A stretch of 64,000 nt of DNA, taken from NCBI RefSeq assembly GCF_012103215.1, contig NZ_JAAVNE010000014.1, forward strand, positions 1 through 64,000, in the 5' to 3' direction. The notes under the pieces were generated by a model. It searched no databases. It saw only the letters and a list, made by a program, of their open reading frames with translations, and was not told the DNA's origin. Shown here in pieces: positions 25,750 to 35,358 of the stretch (positions are counted from its first letter, which is position 1; every line of letters begins with the position of its first letter). Origin of the DNA: Falsiroseomonas selenitidurans (GTDB lineage Bacteria > Pseudomonadota > Alphaproteobacteria > Acetobacterales > Acetobacteraceae). The position numbers were made by a program, and so were the translations under genes.

Positions 25750-27348
25750 ATGAGGATCCTCAAGGGTGCGATGGTCGCCGCGCTGGCGGCCGTGGTCGCC
25801 ATGCCGGCGGTGCCGGCACTGGCCCAGACGCCGCGCAACACGGTGGTGTTCCTGCGCGAGATCGACGCGGACCGCTACGACCTGCACCGCTCCACCGCGC
25901 GCAGCGCGGGCGAGGTGGTGGGCATGATGACCGACACGCTGGTCAGCATGGATTTCGACGGCCAGACGGTGCGCCCCGGCCTGGCGGAACGCTGGACCGT
26001 CTCCCCGGACGGCAAGCTCTACACCTTCCACCTGCGCCGCGACGTCACCTTCTGCGACGGCAAGCGCTTCACCGCCGCCGATGTGGTCTATTCCATCAAC
26101 CGCTGGATCGCGCGGGAGACGCGCAGCCCGGTGGCGTGGCGCGCCGGCCCGGTGAAGGAGATCCGTGCCGTCGACGACTACACCGTCGAGTACGAGCTGA
26201 ACGCGCCCTTCTCCGAGCTGCTGTCGCAGCTGACGCTGTTCTTTGCCGGCATCGTGGACAAGGAGACGGTGGACCGGCTGGGGCAGAATTTCGGCAGCCA
26301 GGGCTTCAACGGCACCGGCCCCTATTGCTGGTCCTCCTGGACCCCGCGGAACGAGCTGGTGCTGACGCGCCACCCGACCTACAGCTGGGGCCCGCCGATC
26401 TATCAGAACCGGGGTCCGGCGCATGTCGAGCGCATCGTCTGGCGCGTTGTGCCGGAACCCTCCGCCCGCCTCGCCGCGCTGCAGACCGGCGCCGGTGACG
26501 TCACCCAGTACATCCCGACCGTGGCGCTCACCAGCCTGCGCCGCGTGCCGACCGTGTCCGTGCTGACCCAGCCCAACTACTTCTGGGACTTCTACATGGG
26601 CTTCAAGGTGGACAAGCCGGTGATGAACGACCGCGCCGTGCGCCGCGCCATCCACCAGGCGGTGGACCGGGAGGCGCTGGTGCGTGCCGTGTGGTTCGGC
26701 CATGCGCAGCCGGCACTGAACATCATCAACCCGAACGCGCTGGACTACGACGCGCAGTCGGACGCGATGGTGCCGCGCTTCGACCCGGCCGCCGCCCAGC
26801 GCACGCTGGAGGAGGCCGGCTGGCGCATGGGTAGCGACGGCGTGCGCGTGAAGGACGGCCAGCGCGCCACCTTCCTGACCTACGGCATCAACACGCTGGA
26901 GAACCAGCGGCAGAGCGAGATCATCCAGCAGGCGCTGCGCCGCGTCGGCATCGAGATGCGCATCCAGCTGTTCGATGCGACGGTCGCCTGGGGCCGCATG
27001 GCCACGCAGGAATTCGACGCGCTGTTCCTGTCCTACCCGTACTTCTCCGCCGGCGATGCGCTGAGCCTGTACTGGCACAGCCGGTCGCGCCCGACGCCGA
27101 ACCGGATGAACTGGAACAACCCGCAGACCGACGCCTGGCTGGAGGAAGCGCGCAGCGCCACCGACCCTGCCGTGCGCCGCACCGCGCTCGCCAACATCCA
27201 GCGCCAGCTGGCCGAGGAATCGCCCTGGCTGACCACGGCGCGCGAGAGCCTGTTCGTCGGCGTCTCCAACCGTGTCACCGGCCTGCGTGCGCATGGGCTG
27301 TACGGCATCGGTGTCTACAAGGCGCTCGACATGCGCGTGACGCGCTGA
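25750..27348 (+). CDS. ABC solute-binding protein, peptide/opine family 5
   Basis: Periplasmic receptor of 532 residues, the usual length of family-5 binding proteins. Signal peptide about residues 1-26 (MVAALAAVVAMPAVPALAQ). The mature protein includes LAERWTVSPDGKLYTFHLRRDVTF, NGTGPYCW and AIHQAVDREALV, all standard for the family. The start at 25750 is chosen because AGGGAGA lies just before it; an upstream ATG at 25729 would add seven residues and overlap the permease. Ligand specificity (peptide, opine or other amide) is unknown. Confidence 0.92.
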   Translation: MRILKGAMVAALAAVVAMPAVPALAQTPRNTVVFLREIDADRYDLHRSTARSAGEVVGMMTDTLVSMDFDGQTVRPGLAERWTVSPDGKLYTFHLRRDVTFCDGKRFTAADVVYSINRWIARETRSPVAWRAGPVKEIRAVDDYTVEYELNAPFSELLSQLTLFFAGIVDKETVDRLGQNFGSQGFNGTGPYCWSSWTPRNELVLTRHPTYSWGPPIYQNRGPAHVERIVWRVVPEPSARLAALQTGAGDVTQYIPTVALTSLRRVPTVSVLTQPNYFWDFYMGFKVDKPVMNDRAVRRAIHQAVDREALVRAVWFGHAQPALNIINPNALDYDAQSDAMVPRFDPAAAQRTLEEAGWRMGSDGVRVKDGQRATFLTYGINTLENQRQSEIIQQALRRVGIEMRIQLFDATVAWGRMATQEFDALFLSYPYFSAGDALSLYWHSRSRPTPNRMNWNNPQTDAWLEEARSATDPAVRRTALANIQRQLAEESPWLTTARESLFVGVSNRVTGLRAHGLYGIGVYKALDMRVTR

Positions 27349-27352
27349 GCGC

Positions 27353-27967
27353 ATGATCGGGGTCGAGTTCCTGCTGACCTCGCTGGTGGTGGTGGCCTCG
27401 CCCGGGACGGGCGTGGTCATCACCCTGGCGGCGGCGCTGTCGCATGGACGGCGGGCGGCGGTGGTCGCCGCCTTCGGCTGCACGCTCGGCATCCTGCCGC
27501 ACATGCTGGCGGCCATCACCGGCCTGGCGGCACTGCTGCACGCCAGCGCCCTGGCCTTCGAGGCGGTGCGCTGGGCGGGCATCGCCTATCTGCTGTGGAT
27601 GGCCTGGGCCAGCCTGCGCGCGGACGGGCCGCTGGCCATCCGCACCGATGCGGCGCCGCGGCGCGACCGGGAGGTGATCCTGGCCGCCATCCTGGCCAAT
27701 CTGCTGAACCCGAAGCTGTCGATCTTCTTCGTGGCCTTCCTGCCGCAATTCGTGGCGAAGGCGGATCCGCAGCCGCTTCTCACCATGCTGGCGCTGTCCG
27801 GCGTGTTCATGGCGATGACCTTCGCGGTCTTCGTCGCCTATGGCTGCTTCGCCGCCGCGGCACGGCGGCATGTGCTGCAGCGCCCGGCGGTGCTGGCCTG
27901 GCTGCGGCGCGGCTTCGCCGCGGCCTTCGTGGCCCTGGGCGGCCGGCTGGCGCTGAGCGAACGCTGA
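27353..27967 (+). CDS. LysE/RhtB-family amino-acid exporter
   Basis: Membrane exporter of 204 residues with about six helices. Characteristic segments are SPGTGVVITLAAALSHGRR near the N-terminus, GIAYLLWMAW, and NLLNPKLSIFFVAFLPQF in the centre. The family exports amino acids or their derivatives. It sits four bases after the receptor stop inside the import operon, so it may release an amino acid formed by hydrolysis of the imported substrate, avoiding accumulation. That pairing is inference. Confidence 0.9.
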   Translation: MIGVEFLLTSLVVVASPGTGVVITLAAALSHGRRAAVVAAFGCTLGILPHMLAAITGLAALLHASALAFEAVRWAGIAYLLWMAWASLRADGPLAIRTDAAPRRDREVILAAILANLLNPKLSIFFVAFLPQFVAKADPQPLLTMLALSGVFMAMTFAVFVAYGCFAAAARRHVLQRPAVLAWLRRGFAAAFVALGGRLALSER

Positions 27968-27981
27968 GTGGAGGGAATGGG

Positions 27982-29408
27982 ATGACAACGGTCATACGCA
28001 ACGCCGATCTGGTCGTCGCCTGGGACGCCGCGACGGGCCAGCACACCTACCTGCCCGATGCCGATGTCGCCTATGAGGGCGGGCGCATCGCCTTCGTCGG
28101 CCGCAACTATGCGGGGCCGGCGGAGGAGGAGATCAGCGGCGCCGGGCTGATGGTCATGCCGGGGCTGGTGAACATCCATTCCCACCCTTCCAGCGAGCCG
28201 ATGAACAAGGGGCTGATCGACGAGATCGGCTCCCCCGGCCTGTACAATTCCTCCCTGTATGAATTCATGCCGATCTTTCGCGCGGATTCGGAGGCGGTGC
28301 CGAGCTGTGTGCGCGTCGCCTTGTCGGAGCTGCTGCTGTCCGGCGTGACCACGGTGGCCGACCTCTCCATGGCGCATCCCGGCTGGATGGACCTGCTGGC
28401 CGAATCCGGCATGCGCGTCTGCATCGCGCCGATGTTCAAATCCGCGAAGTGGTTCACGAGGAACGGCCATGTCGTCGAATACGAGTGGGACGAGGCGGCC
28501 GGCGAGAAGGCGATGGGCGAGGCGCTGTCGCTGATCGAGCGCGCGGAGCAGCATGAAAGCGGCCGGCTGTTCGGCATGGTGGTGCCGGCGCAGATCGACA
28601 CCTGCACCGACACGCTGCTGAAGGAAAGCGCGGAGGAGGCGAAGAAGCGCGGGCTGTCCTGGCAGATCCACGCCGCGCAATCCGTGGTGGAGTTCCACGA
28701 GATCACCCGCCGCCACGGCAAGACGCCGATCGGCTGGCTGGATTCCATGGGCCTGCTGGGCGAGCGCAGCATCATCGGCCACGGCATTTTTCTCGATGAC
28801 CATCCCTCGACGAAGTGGTGGACCGAAAGTGACATGCGGCGGCTGGCGGAAACCGGCACCACGGTCGCGCATTGCCCCACCGTCTTCGCCCGCCGCGGCA
28901 TCACGCTGAAGCATTTCGGCCGCTACAAGCGCGCCGGCGTCAATATGGGGCTCGGCACCGACACCTACCCGCACAACATGCTCGATGAGATGCGGCTGGT
29001 GGCCTATCTCGCCCGCACCCAGGCGAACGACCCGCGCAGCATGACGACGACGGAGCTGTTCGACGCGGCGACGATCGGCGGTGCCAGGGCGCTGGGCCGC
29101 GAGGATATCGGGCGGCTCGCGGCCGGCATGCGCGCCGACTTCGTGCTGGTGGACGTGACGCACCCGATGATGCGGCCGGGCCGCGACCCGGTGCGCAGCC
29201 TGGTCTATGCGGCGGGCGACCGCGCCGTGCGCGATGTCTATGTCGATGGCCACAAGGTGGTTGGCGACGGCAAGGTTCTCACCATGGACTATCACGGCGC
29301 CGCGGCGCATCTGCATGAGGCGCAGAAGCGCATCATCGACAAGGCGCCGTCGCAGGACTGGGCGCATCGCCCGGTCGAGGTCTCCTCGCCGCCGACCTTC
29401 CGGTGGTC

Positions 29409-29412
<4 letters not shown>
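27982..29412 (+). CDS. Metal-dependent aminohydrolase, SsnA/AtzA-like
   Basis: Amidohydrolase-superfamily enzyme of 476 residues in the deaminase/chlorohydrolase branch, unlike the YtcJ-type enzyme at the head of the operon. Metal ligands are His-x-His in NIHSHPSS (about residue 65), His in WQIHAAQS and IIGHGIFL, and Asp in GLGTDTYPHNML. Homologues deaminate or dehalogenate purines, pyrimidines and triazines. A good ribosome site GGAGGGA precedes the start. The final ATGA overlaps the ATPase gene. It probably acts in the cytosol on the imported compound. Confidence 0.9.
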
Positions 29413-30397
<985 letters not shown>

Positions 30398-30401
<4 letters not shown>

Positions 30402-31477
30402 CCACCCTGCTGGAGGTGCAGGACCTCACCAAGCATTACCCGGTGCGCCAGGGGCTGTTGCTGGCGAAGCAGGTGGGCACGGTGCGCGCCGTGGACGGCG
30501 TCTCCTTCCGCATCGAGCGCGGCGAGACGCTGGCCATCGTCGGCGAATCCGGCTGCGGCAAATCCACCACGGCGCGGCTGGTGCTGCGGCTGATCGAACC
30601 CACCGCCGGCACCGTGCGCTTCGATGGGCAGGAGGTTTCGGGCGCCGCGCTGCGCACGCTGCGCCGCCGCGTGCAGGTGGTGTTCCAGGACCCCTATGCC
30701 AGTCTCAACCCCCGCCTGCGGGTGGCGGACACCATCGCGGAACCGATGGAGGTGCACGGCATCGGCACCCCGGAGTCCCGCGCCGCCCGGGTGAAGGAAC
30801 TGCTTGGCCTGGTGGGCCTGGCGCCCTTCCATGCGCAGCGCTACCCGCATGAATTCAGCGGCGGCCAGCGCCAGCGCATCGGCATCGCCCGCGCGCTTTC
30901 GGTGCAGCCGGAACTCATCATCTGCGACGAACCGGTGAGCGCGCTGGATGTCTCGATCCAGGCGCAGGTGGTGAACCTGCTGAAGCACCTGCAACGGCGC
31001 TTCGGCCTCTCCTACCTGTTCATCGCGCATGACTTGGCCGTGGTGCACCACATGGCCGACCGGGTGGCGGTGATGTATCTCGGGCAGATCGTCGAAAGCG
31101 CGGCGAAGCAGGCGGTCTTCGCCAATCCGCGGCACCCCTATACCCGGGCGCTGCTGGCGGCGATTCCGCAGCCGGATCCGCGGCGGCGTGGCCTGGTGAA
31201 GCCGATCGGCGGCGACGTGCCGAGCCCGATGAACCCGCCCCCAGGCTGCCGCTTCCACACCCGCTGCCCGCACGCGCGGCCGCGGTGCAAGGCGGAAATG
31301 CCGACGCTGCGCGAGATCGAGCCCGGCCACACGGTCGCCTGCCATTTTGCCGAGGTCCTGCCGCCGCATGTCGCCGCGGCCGAGGATGGCATCGCGCCGG
31401 TGGCGGCCCAGCGCCTGGCGCTCTACGCCGCCGCCAGGGCGCGGCGGATGGAGGGGCGGGAGCGTCCAGAAATTTGA
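30398..31477 (+). CDS. ABC importer ATPase, DppF-like
   Basis: Second ATPase, 359 residues, completing the BCADF set. Walker [11 protein letters not shown], signature [15 protein letters not shown], Walker [13 protein letters not shown], and a C-terminal Cys cluster ([20 protein letters not shown]). It overlaps dppD-like by ATGA. The last 35 residues beyond the family core are basic. It is the last gene of the operon; 52 AT-richer bases separate it from the next gene. Confidence 0.93.
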
Positions 31478-31506
31478 CCTATCCGTAATGGTGTGTGAAT
31501 AAGTAG

Positions 31507-31529
31507 CGCTCAACGAGAAAGATTGAGCG
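31507..31529 (+). promoter_or_regulatory. Inverted repeat abutting a start codon
   Basis: CGCTCA (31507-31512) and TGAGCG (31524-31529) flank an 11-base loop that contains GAGAAAGA, the probable ribosome site. The second arm ends at the base before the ATG at 31530. It could sequester the ribosome site or bind a repressor. Confidence 0.45.
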
Positions 31530-31931
31530 ATGCGTAGCATCCTTGCCGCCACTCTCCTTCTTGCGGGCTTCGCCGCGACGCCTGCGGCCGCCGCCCCGGC
31601 GCGGGAGAGCCTTCAGCTCGACCCGGGGCTGGTGCTGGTCCAGCGCAGCGTGGAACCGCCGATCACCGGCCGTAACTGCCCGCGCCCCGGCACCCGCTCC
31701 CCGGGCTCACGCCAGCAGATCCGCACCACGTTCTCCAATGCTAACGACTTCCAGATCAGCCTCTACTGGGTCGATTTCCAGGGCAACTCGGTCCACTACG
31801 GCAACATTCGCCCGCGCGGCAGCATGACGCTGCAGAGCTATCTCGGCCATGTCTGGGTCGCCCTGGATCCGCGCGGCCGCTGCCTCGGCCATGCCGCGGT
31901 GCCGCGCGGCGAGCCCACCCTGGCGTTCTGA
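31530..31931 (+). CDS. Exported VHL-beta-domain-like protein
   Basis: Exported 133-residue protein. The signal peptide is residues 1-22 (cleavage near AAAAPA). Residues 64-122 fit the beta domain of the von Hippel-Lindau protein: a TFSNAN start, LYWVDFQG, a Tyr-Gly followed by a Gly turn, then SYLGHVWVALD. In animal VHL this domain binds hydroxyproline peptides; bacterial forms are exported and of unknown function, probably peptide or protein binding. One Cys pair (C50, C118) may be disulfide bonded. The gene is monocistronic, with a hairpin terminator shared with the convergent gene. Confidence 0.72.
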   Translation: MRSILAATLLLAGFAATPAAAAPARESLQLDPGLVLVQRSVEPPITGRNCPRPGTRSPGSRQQIRTTFSNANDFQISLYWVDFQGNSVHYGNIRPRGSMTLQSYLGHVWVALDPRGRCLGHAAVPRGEPTLAF

Positions 31932-31953
31932 CGGCGCGAACCGCACCGCGCGA

Positions 31954-31992
31954 GACAGCGCCGCGCTGGCCGGTCCCGGCCGCGCCGCTGTC
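31954..31992. terminator. Bidirectional hairpin terminator
   Basis: GACAGCG (31954-31960) pairs with CGCTGTC (31986-31992) around an inner GC-rich stem centred on GCCGGTCCCGGC. It lies between two convergent genes, and a short T-run (CTTTC) follows on the + strand. Confidence 0.6.
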
Positions 31993-32008
31993 CTGCTTTC
32001 GGCGGGCC

Positions 32009-32572
32009 TCACTCCCGGGTGAAGCTGACATTGACCTCAGGGATGATGGCCACCAGCGCCGTCGAAACCTCGCTGATGCGAAAGCCATCGGGGCGGAAGG
32101 CTTCCACCCGCTCCTCGATATCCAGGAGGGTGATCAGCACCGCGCGTTCCAGCGCCCCGCCCAGGCCGCCGCGGGCGGCGAGTTCGGTGCGCAGCGCTGC
32201 CTCGTCGGCCTCGCTGATCTCGCCGATGGGCTGGAAGACTAGTTCGATGGCCGGGATCAGGCCGGGCTGCAGGTTGACCGTGGTGATGCGGTAGCCGGCA
32301 CGGCCGGCCAGCACCTCGAAACGGGCGAAGTCGCTGCGCAGCGTGGCAGCGAAGGCGGTGGCTTCCCGCGCGAAGGCATCCTCCGCACCCCAGATGAAGC
32401 GCGTGGTGGCGCCCCAGGCGCCGCGGATCGGGTCGATGACGGCGCTTGTGGCGGCTTCCGCCACGTTCAGCGTGCCGCTCCACAGGGCGCTGGCGTCGAG
32501 CGCGCGGGCCGGAAGGGGGGCGAGGGCGATGGCCAGCGCGAGCGTGGCGCCGAGGGTCTTCACAGCCGTCAT
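32009..32572 (-). CDS. Exported or membrane-anchored hypothetical protein (187 aa)
   Basis: Not recognised. A signal peptide (about residues 1-24, ending PARA) is followed by a mature part without cysteines, predicted by eye to be mostly helical to residue 85, then alternating (TTVNLQPGLIPAIELVFQPIG). The stretch EADEAALRTELAARGGLGGALERAVL is helical. No catalytic motif. The gene is alone on its strand; a 7-2-7 palindrome lies 23 bases upstream of the start. It converges on the VHL-like gene across the shared terminator. Confidence 0.7.
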   Translation of the reverse strand: MTAVKTLGATLALAIALAPLPARALDASALWSGTLNVAEAATSAVIDPIRGAWGATTRFIWGAEDAFAREATAFAATLRSDFARFEVLAGRAGYRITTVNLQPGLIPAIELVFQPIGEISEADEAALRTELAARGGLGGALERAVLITLLDIEERVEAFRPDGFRISEVSTALVAIIPEVNVSFTRE

Positions 32573-32594
32573 CCTTGCGTCTCCGTGTGTCGGG

Positions 32595-32610
32595 GGCGCA
32601 ATGTTGCGCC
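32595..32610. promoter_or_regulatory. Palindromic operator candidate
   Basis: GGCGCAA-TG-TTGCGCC, a perfect 7-2-7 inverted repeat, sits 23 bases upstream of the leftward hypothetical gene. A second, looser repeat TGTTA-N9-TAACA lies at 32631-32649. Both are in the divergent region shared with the alcohol dehydrogenase. Confidence 0.45.
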
Positions 32611-32690
32611 GCCGCAGGATCCGCCCGAATTGTTAACGGTTGCATAACACGCCTTCGACTCGCGCCTTGGTCGTGTCCTTGCCGGCGGAA

Positions 32691-32726
32691 GCGCCACGCC
32701 AGCAGCGCCACGCCAGCAGCGCCACA
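32691..32726. repeat. 14-bp tandem repeat, 2.5 copies
   Basis: GCGCCACGCCAGCA occurs twice head to tail (32691-32704 and 32705-32718), followed by a partial third copy. It lies about 70 bases upstream of the alcohol dehydrogenase start. It may be slippage DNA or multiple binding sites. Confidence 0.6.
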
Positions 32727-32791
32727 ACGTCGTTGCGGGGGCTGACCCGCCGGCGCTTCGGGCCTAACCTCGCGCCCCTTGGGGCAGGGGA

Positions 32792-33973
32792 ATGGACATG
32801 GTGGTTTCGCTGGTCGCGCCGCGGCTGATGGTGATGGGCGGCGGGGCCGTCGCGAAGCTGGGCGAGGTGCTGGGCCAGCTCGGCCTGTCCCGGCCGCTGG
32901 TGGTCACCGACCCCTTCATGCTGTCCTCCGGCCTGCTGGAACGGGCGCTGGAACCGCTGCGCCAGGCGGGCATGGTGCCGGCGGTGTTCTCCGAAACGGT
33001 GCCGGACCCGACGGATACCGTCATCGCCGCCGGCGTCGCCGTGCTGGCGGCCGGGGAGTATGACTGCCTGGTGGGCTTCGGCGGCGGCAGCCCGATGGAC
33101 ACGGCCAAGGCCATGGCGATCCTGGCCGCCGCGCCGGCCGGCGCCAGGATGCGGGACTTCAAGGTGCCGGCAGCGGCCAACCGGGGTGCCGTGCCCATCA
33201 TCTGCGTGCCGACCACCGCCGGCACCGGCAGCGAGGCAACGCGCTTCACCGTCATCACGGATACCGAGACGGATGAGAAGATGCTCATCGCCGGCCTCGG
33301 CGCCCTGCCGCTGGCCGCGGTGGTGGACCATGAGCTGACCTTCGGCCTGCCGGCCCGCATCACGGCCGATACCGGAATCGACAGCCTGACCCATGCGCTG
33401 GAGGCCTTCGTCTCCGCCCGCGCCAACCCGGTGTCGGACGACTATGCCCGCAGCGCCATGCGGCTGATCGCGCCCAACCTCCGCCGCGTCTGGGCGGACC
33501 CCCAGGATGCCGCGGCGCGGGAGGCGATGATGCGCGGCGCCACGCTGGCCGGGCTCGCCTTCAGCAATGCCAGCGTGGCGCTGGTGCATGGCATGAGCCG
33601 CCCCATCGGCGCGCATTTCCATGTGCCGCACGGCCTGTCCAACGCCATGCTGCTGCCGGCCGTGACCGCCTTCGGGCTGGAGGCGGCGCGGCCGCGCTAC
33701 GCCGAGGCCGCGCGCGTCATGGGCATCGCCAGCGAGGCGGAGGGCGACCAGGCCGCGGCGCAGCGCCTGGTGGAGGAATTGCGCGCCCTGAACCGCGACC
33801 TGGCGGTGCCCAGCCCGGCGCGCTGGGGGATTGATGCGGCGAAGTGGGAGGGTCTGCTGCCCTTGATGGCGAAGCAGGCCCTGGCCTCCGGCAGCCCCGC
33901 CAACAACCCGCGCGTGCCGGACGAGGCCGAGATTGTCGCCCTGTACCAGGCGAGCTACGGCGCCTCGGCCTGA
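32792..33973 (+). CDS. Iron-containing (group III) alcohol dehydrogenase
   Basis: NAD(P)-dependent dehydrogenase of 393 residues. Nucleotide-binding GGGSPMDTAKA (about residue 95) and PTTAGTGSEAT are intact. Metal ligands are the Asp in TGIDSLTH and the His residues of LTHALEAF, LVHGMSRPIG and HVPHG. Group III enzymes reduce aldehydes or oxidise alcohols and diols. No aldehyde dehydrogenase neighbours it, so the substrate is open. Start behind AGGGGA. Confidence 0.93.
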   Translation: MDMVVSLVAPRLMVMGGGAVAKLGEVLGQLGLSRPLVVTDPFMLSSGLLERALEPLRQAGMVPAVFSETVPDPTDTVIAAGVAVLAAGEYDCLVGFGGGSPMDTAKAMAILAAAPAGARMRDFKVPAAANRGAVPIICVPTTAGTGSEATRFTVITDTETDEKMLIAGLGALPLAAVVDHELTFGLPARITADTGIDSLTHALEAFVSARANPVSDDYARSAMRLIAPNLRRVWADPQDAAAREAMMRGATLAGLAFSNASVALVHGMSRPIGAHFHVPHGLSNAMLLPAVTAFGLEAARPRYAEAARVMGIASEAEGDQAAAQRLVEELRALNRDLAVPSPARWGIDAAKWEGLLPLMAKQALASGSPANNPRVPDEAEIVALYQASYGASA

Positions 33974-33994
33974 GAGGACGGCTCCGGCACGGGA

Positions 33995-35239
33995 TCAAGC
34001 CGCCTGCGGCGGGGGAGGCTCTGCCACCGCCGCCGCGCTCCAGGCGGCGATCCAGGCGGGCAGGGCGGCCGGCGGCAGCGGGCGGCCGACACCGAAACCC
34101 TGCGCCAGGTCACAGCCGGCGGCGGCCACGGCGCGCCAGAGATTCGTGTCCGTCACGCCTTCGGCGATCACCACCATGGCGTGGCGGCGGGCATGGCGGA
34201 CGATGCGCTCCACCTCCGCCCGCGCCCGGCGCGAATGCGGCATCGCCACCACCAGCTTGCGGTCCAGCTTCACCCCGGCGAAGGGCAGCCGCAGCAGGCC
34301 ATGCCGCCCGTCATTCAGCCCCAGGTCATCGAGCAGCACGCCGAAGCCGATACGCGCCAGGCGCAGCAGGGCGCGGCGCAGCAGGGCGCGGTCGCGCACC
34401 TCGGTGCTCTCGGTCAGTTCCAGCAGCACATCGGCCGGCGCCAGCCCGGCCTCCGCCACCAGGTCGAACAGCCAGCTCGCGAGATCCGGCTTCAGCAATT
34501 CGGCCAGCGGGATGTTGAAGGACAGGCGGATGTGGCGGCCGCCGCGCTGCGCTGCCAGATCGGCCGTGGCGCGGCGGGCGACGGCGCGGGTCAACAGGGG
34601 CGAAAGCCCCGCACGCTCCGCCAGCGGGATGAATTCCTGGGCGCCGATCGCGGCATGCGGCCTTTCCCAGCGGGCCAGCGCCTCCACCATCACCGGGCGG
34701 CGATCCGCCAGCCGGACCATGGGCTGGAAGCGCACCGTGATCTCGCCGCGCGCCAAGCCCAGCGCCAGGTCGGCGGCGTCGCTGGCGGGGCCGGGCTGGG
34801 GCGGCGTGCCGGCGGCCAAGGCGGCCGCCAGGCTGGCGCCTTCCGCCGGCACCTGGCGCAGGCCGGGCGGCGATTCCTGGCCAGGCCGGGTCACCACCAC
34901 CACCTCCATCCCGTTGAAGGGGTCGCGCGCGGCGCTGAGCAGCGCGGAACTGCCGGCGCCGCCTTCCAGGACCAGATGCCGCGGGCTGATGCCGGGCCCC
35001 ACCATATGCGTCAGCGCCTCGGCCGAGGTCGCCACCAGCACCGGCGGCGGGCCGGCCATGCGGCGGACGGCATCGCGCGTGGCCGCTATCACCAGCGGGT
35101 CGCTGGCGACGAGCAGCACCGTTCCCGGCTCCGACAGGGCGCGCCGCTGGCGCCTCAGCATCTTGTCCACGCTCCGCAGACGAGGGAGGTCTGCCACTGT
35201 GGCAGGATTTGAGGAGATCTTATCACGTTGTCGTGACAC
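33995..35239 (-). CDS. EAL-domain cyclic-di-GMP phosphodiesterase with degenerate receiver
   Basis: Cytosolic 414-residue protein. The N-terminal 130 residues resemble a response-regulator receiver (GTVLLVASDPLVIAATRDAV) but the usual phospho-Asp position reads LVLEGG, so phosphorylation is unlikely. The C-terminal EAL domain keeps VEALARW, SFNIP, LELTES, LLDDLG, VKLDRKL, AEGVTD and QGFGVGRP, the expected metal and catalytic residues. Loop 6 is changed: DDLGLND replaces DDFGTGYS, which often weakens activity or dimer control. The GTG at 35239 is used; an ATG at 35161 is an alternative. No GGDEF partner domain. Confidence 0.85.
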   Translation of the reverse strand: MSRQRDKISSNPATVADLPRLRSVDKMLRRQRRALSEPGTVLLVASDPLVIAATRDAVRRMAGPPPVLVATSAEALTHMVGPGISPRHLVLEGGAGSSALLSAARDPFNGMEVVVVTRPGQESPPGLRQVPAEGASLAAALAAGTPPQPGPASDAADLALGLARGEITVRFQPMVRLADRRPVMVEALARWERPHAAIGAQEFIPLAERAGLSPLLTRAVARRATADLAAQRGGRHIRLSFNIPLAELLKPDLASWLFDLVAEAGLAPADVLLELTESTEVRDRALLRRALLRLARIGFGVLLDDLGLNDGRHGLLRLPFAGVKLDRKLVVAMPHSRRARAEVERIVRHARRHAMVVIAEGVTDTNLWRAVAAAGCDLAQGFGVGRPLPPAALPAWIAAWSAAAVAEPPPPQAA

Positions 35240-35358
35240 GCGACACGAGGCAAAGCCGGACCTTCCTCCATGCGTGGGCGGCCGGGCAGGGCGCTTCCCA
35301 CGACATCAGCATGGGCCCGCGCTGCGGGATTGAGAAGCACATGCGCGTGTCCGTGTCG

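Noticed and set aside
33995..35239. EAL protein as catalytically dead
   Set aside because: The EAL, Asn, Glu, Asp-Asp, Lys, Glu and Gln positions are all retained; only the loop 6 sequence is altered.
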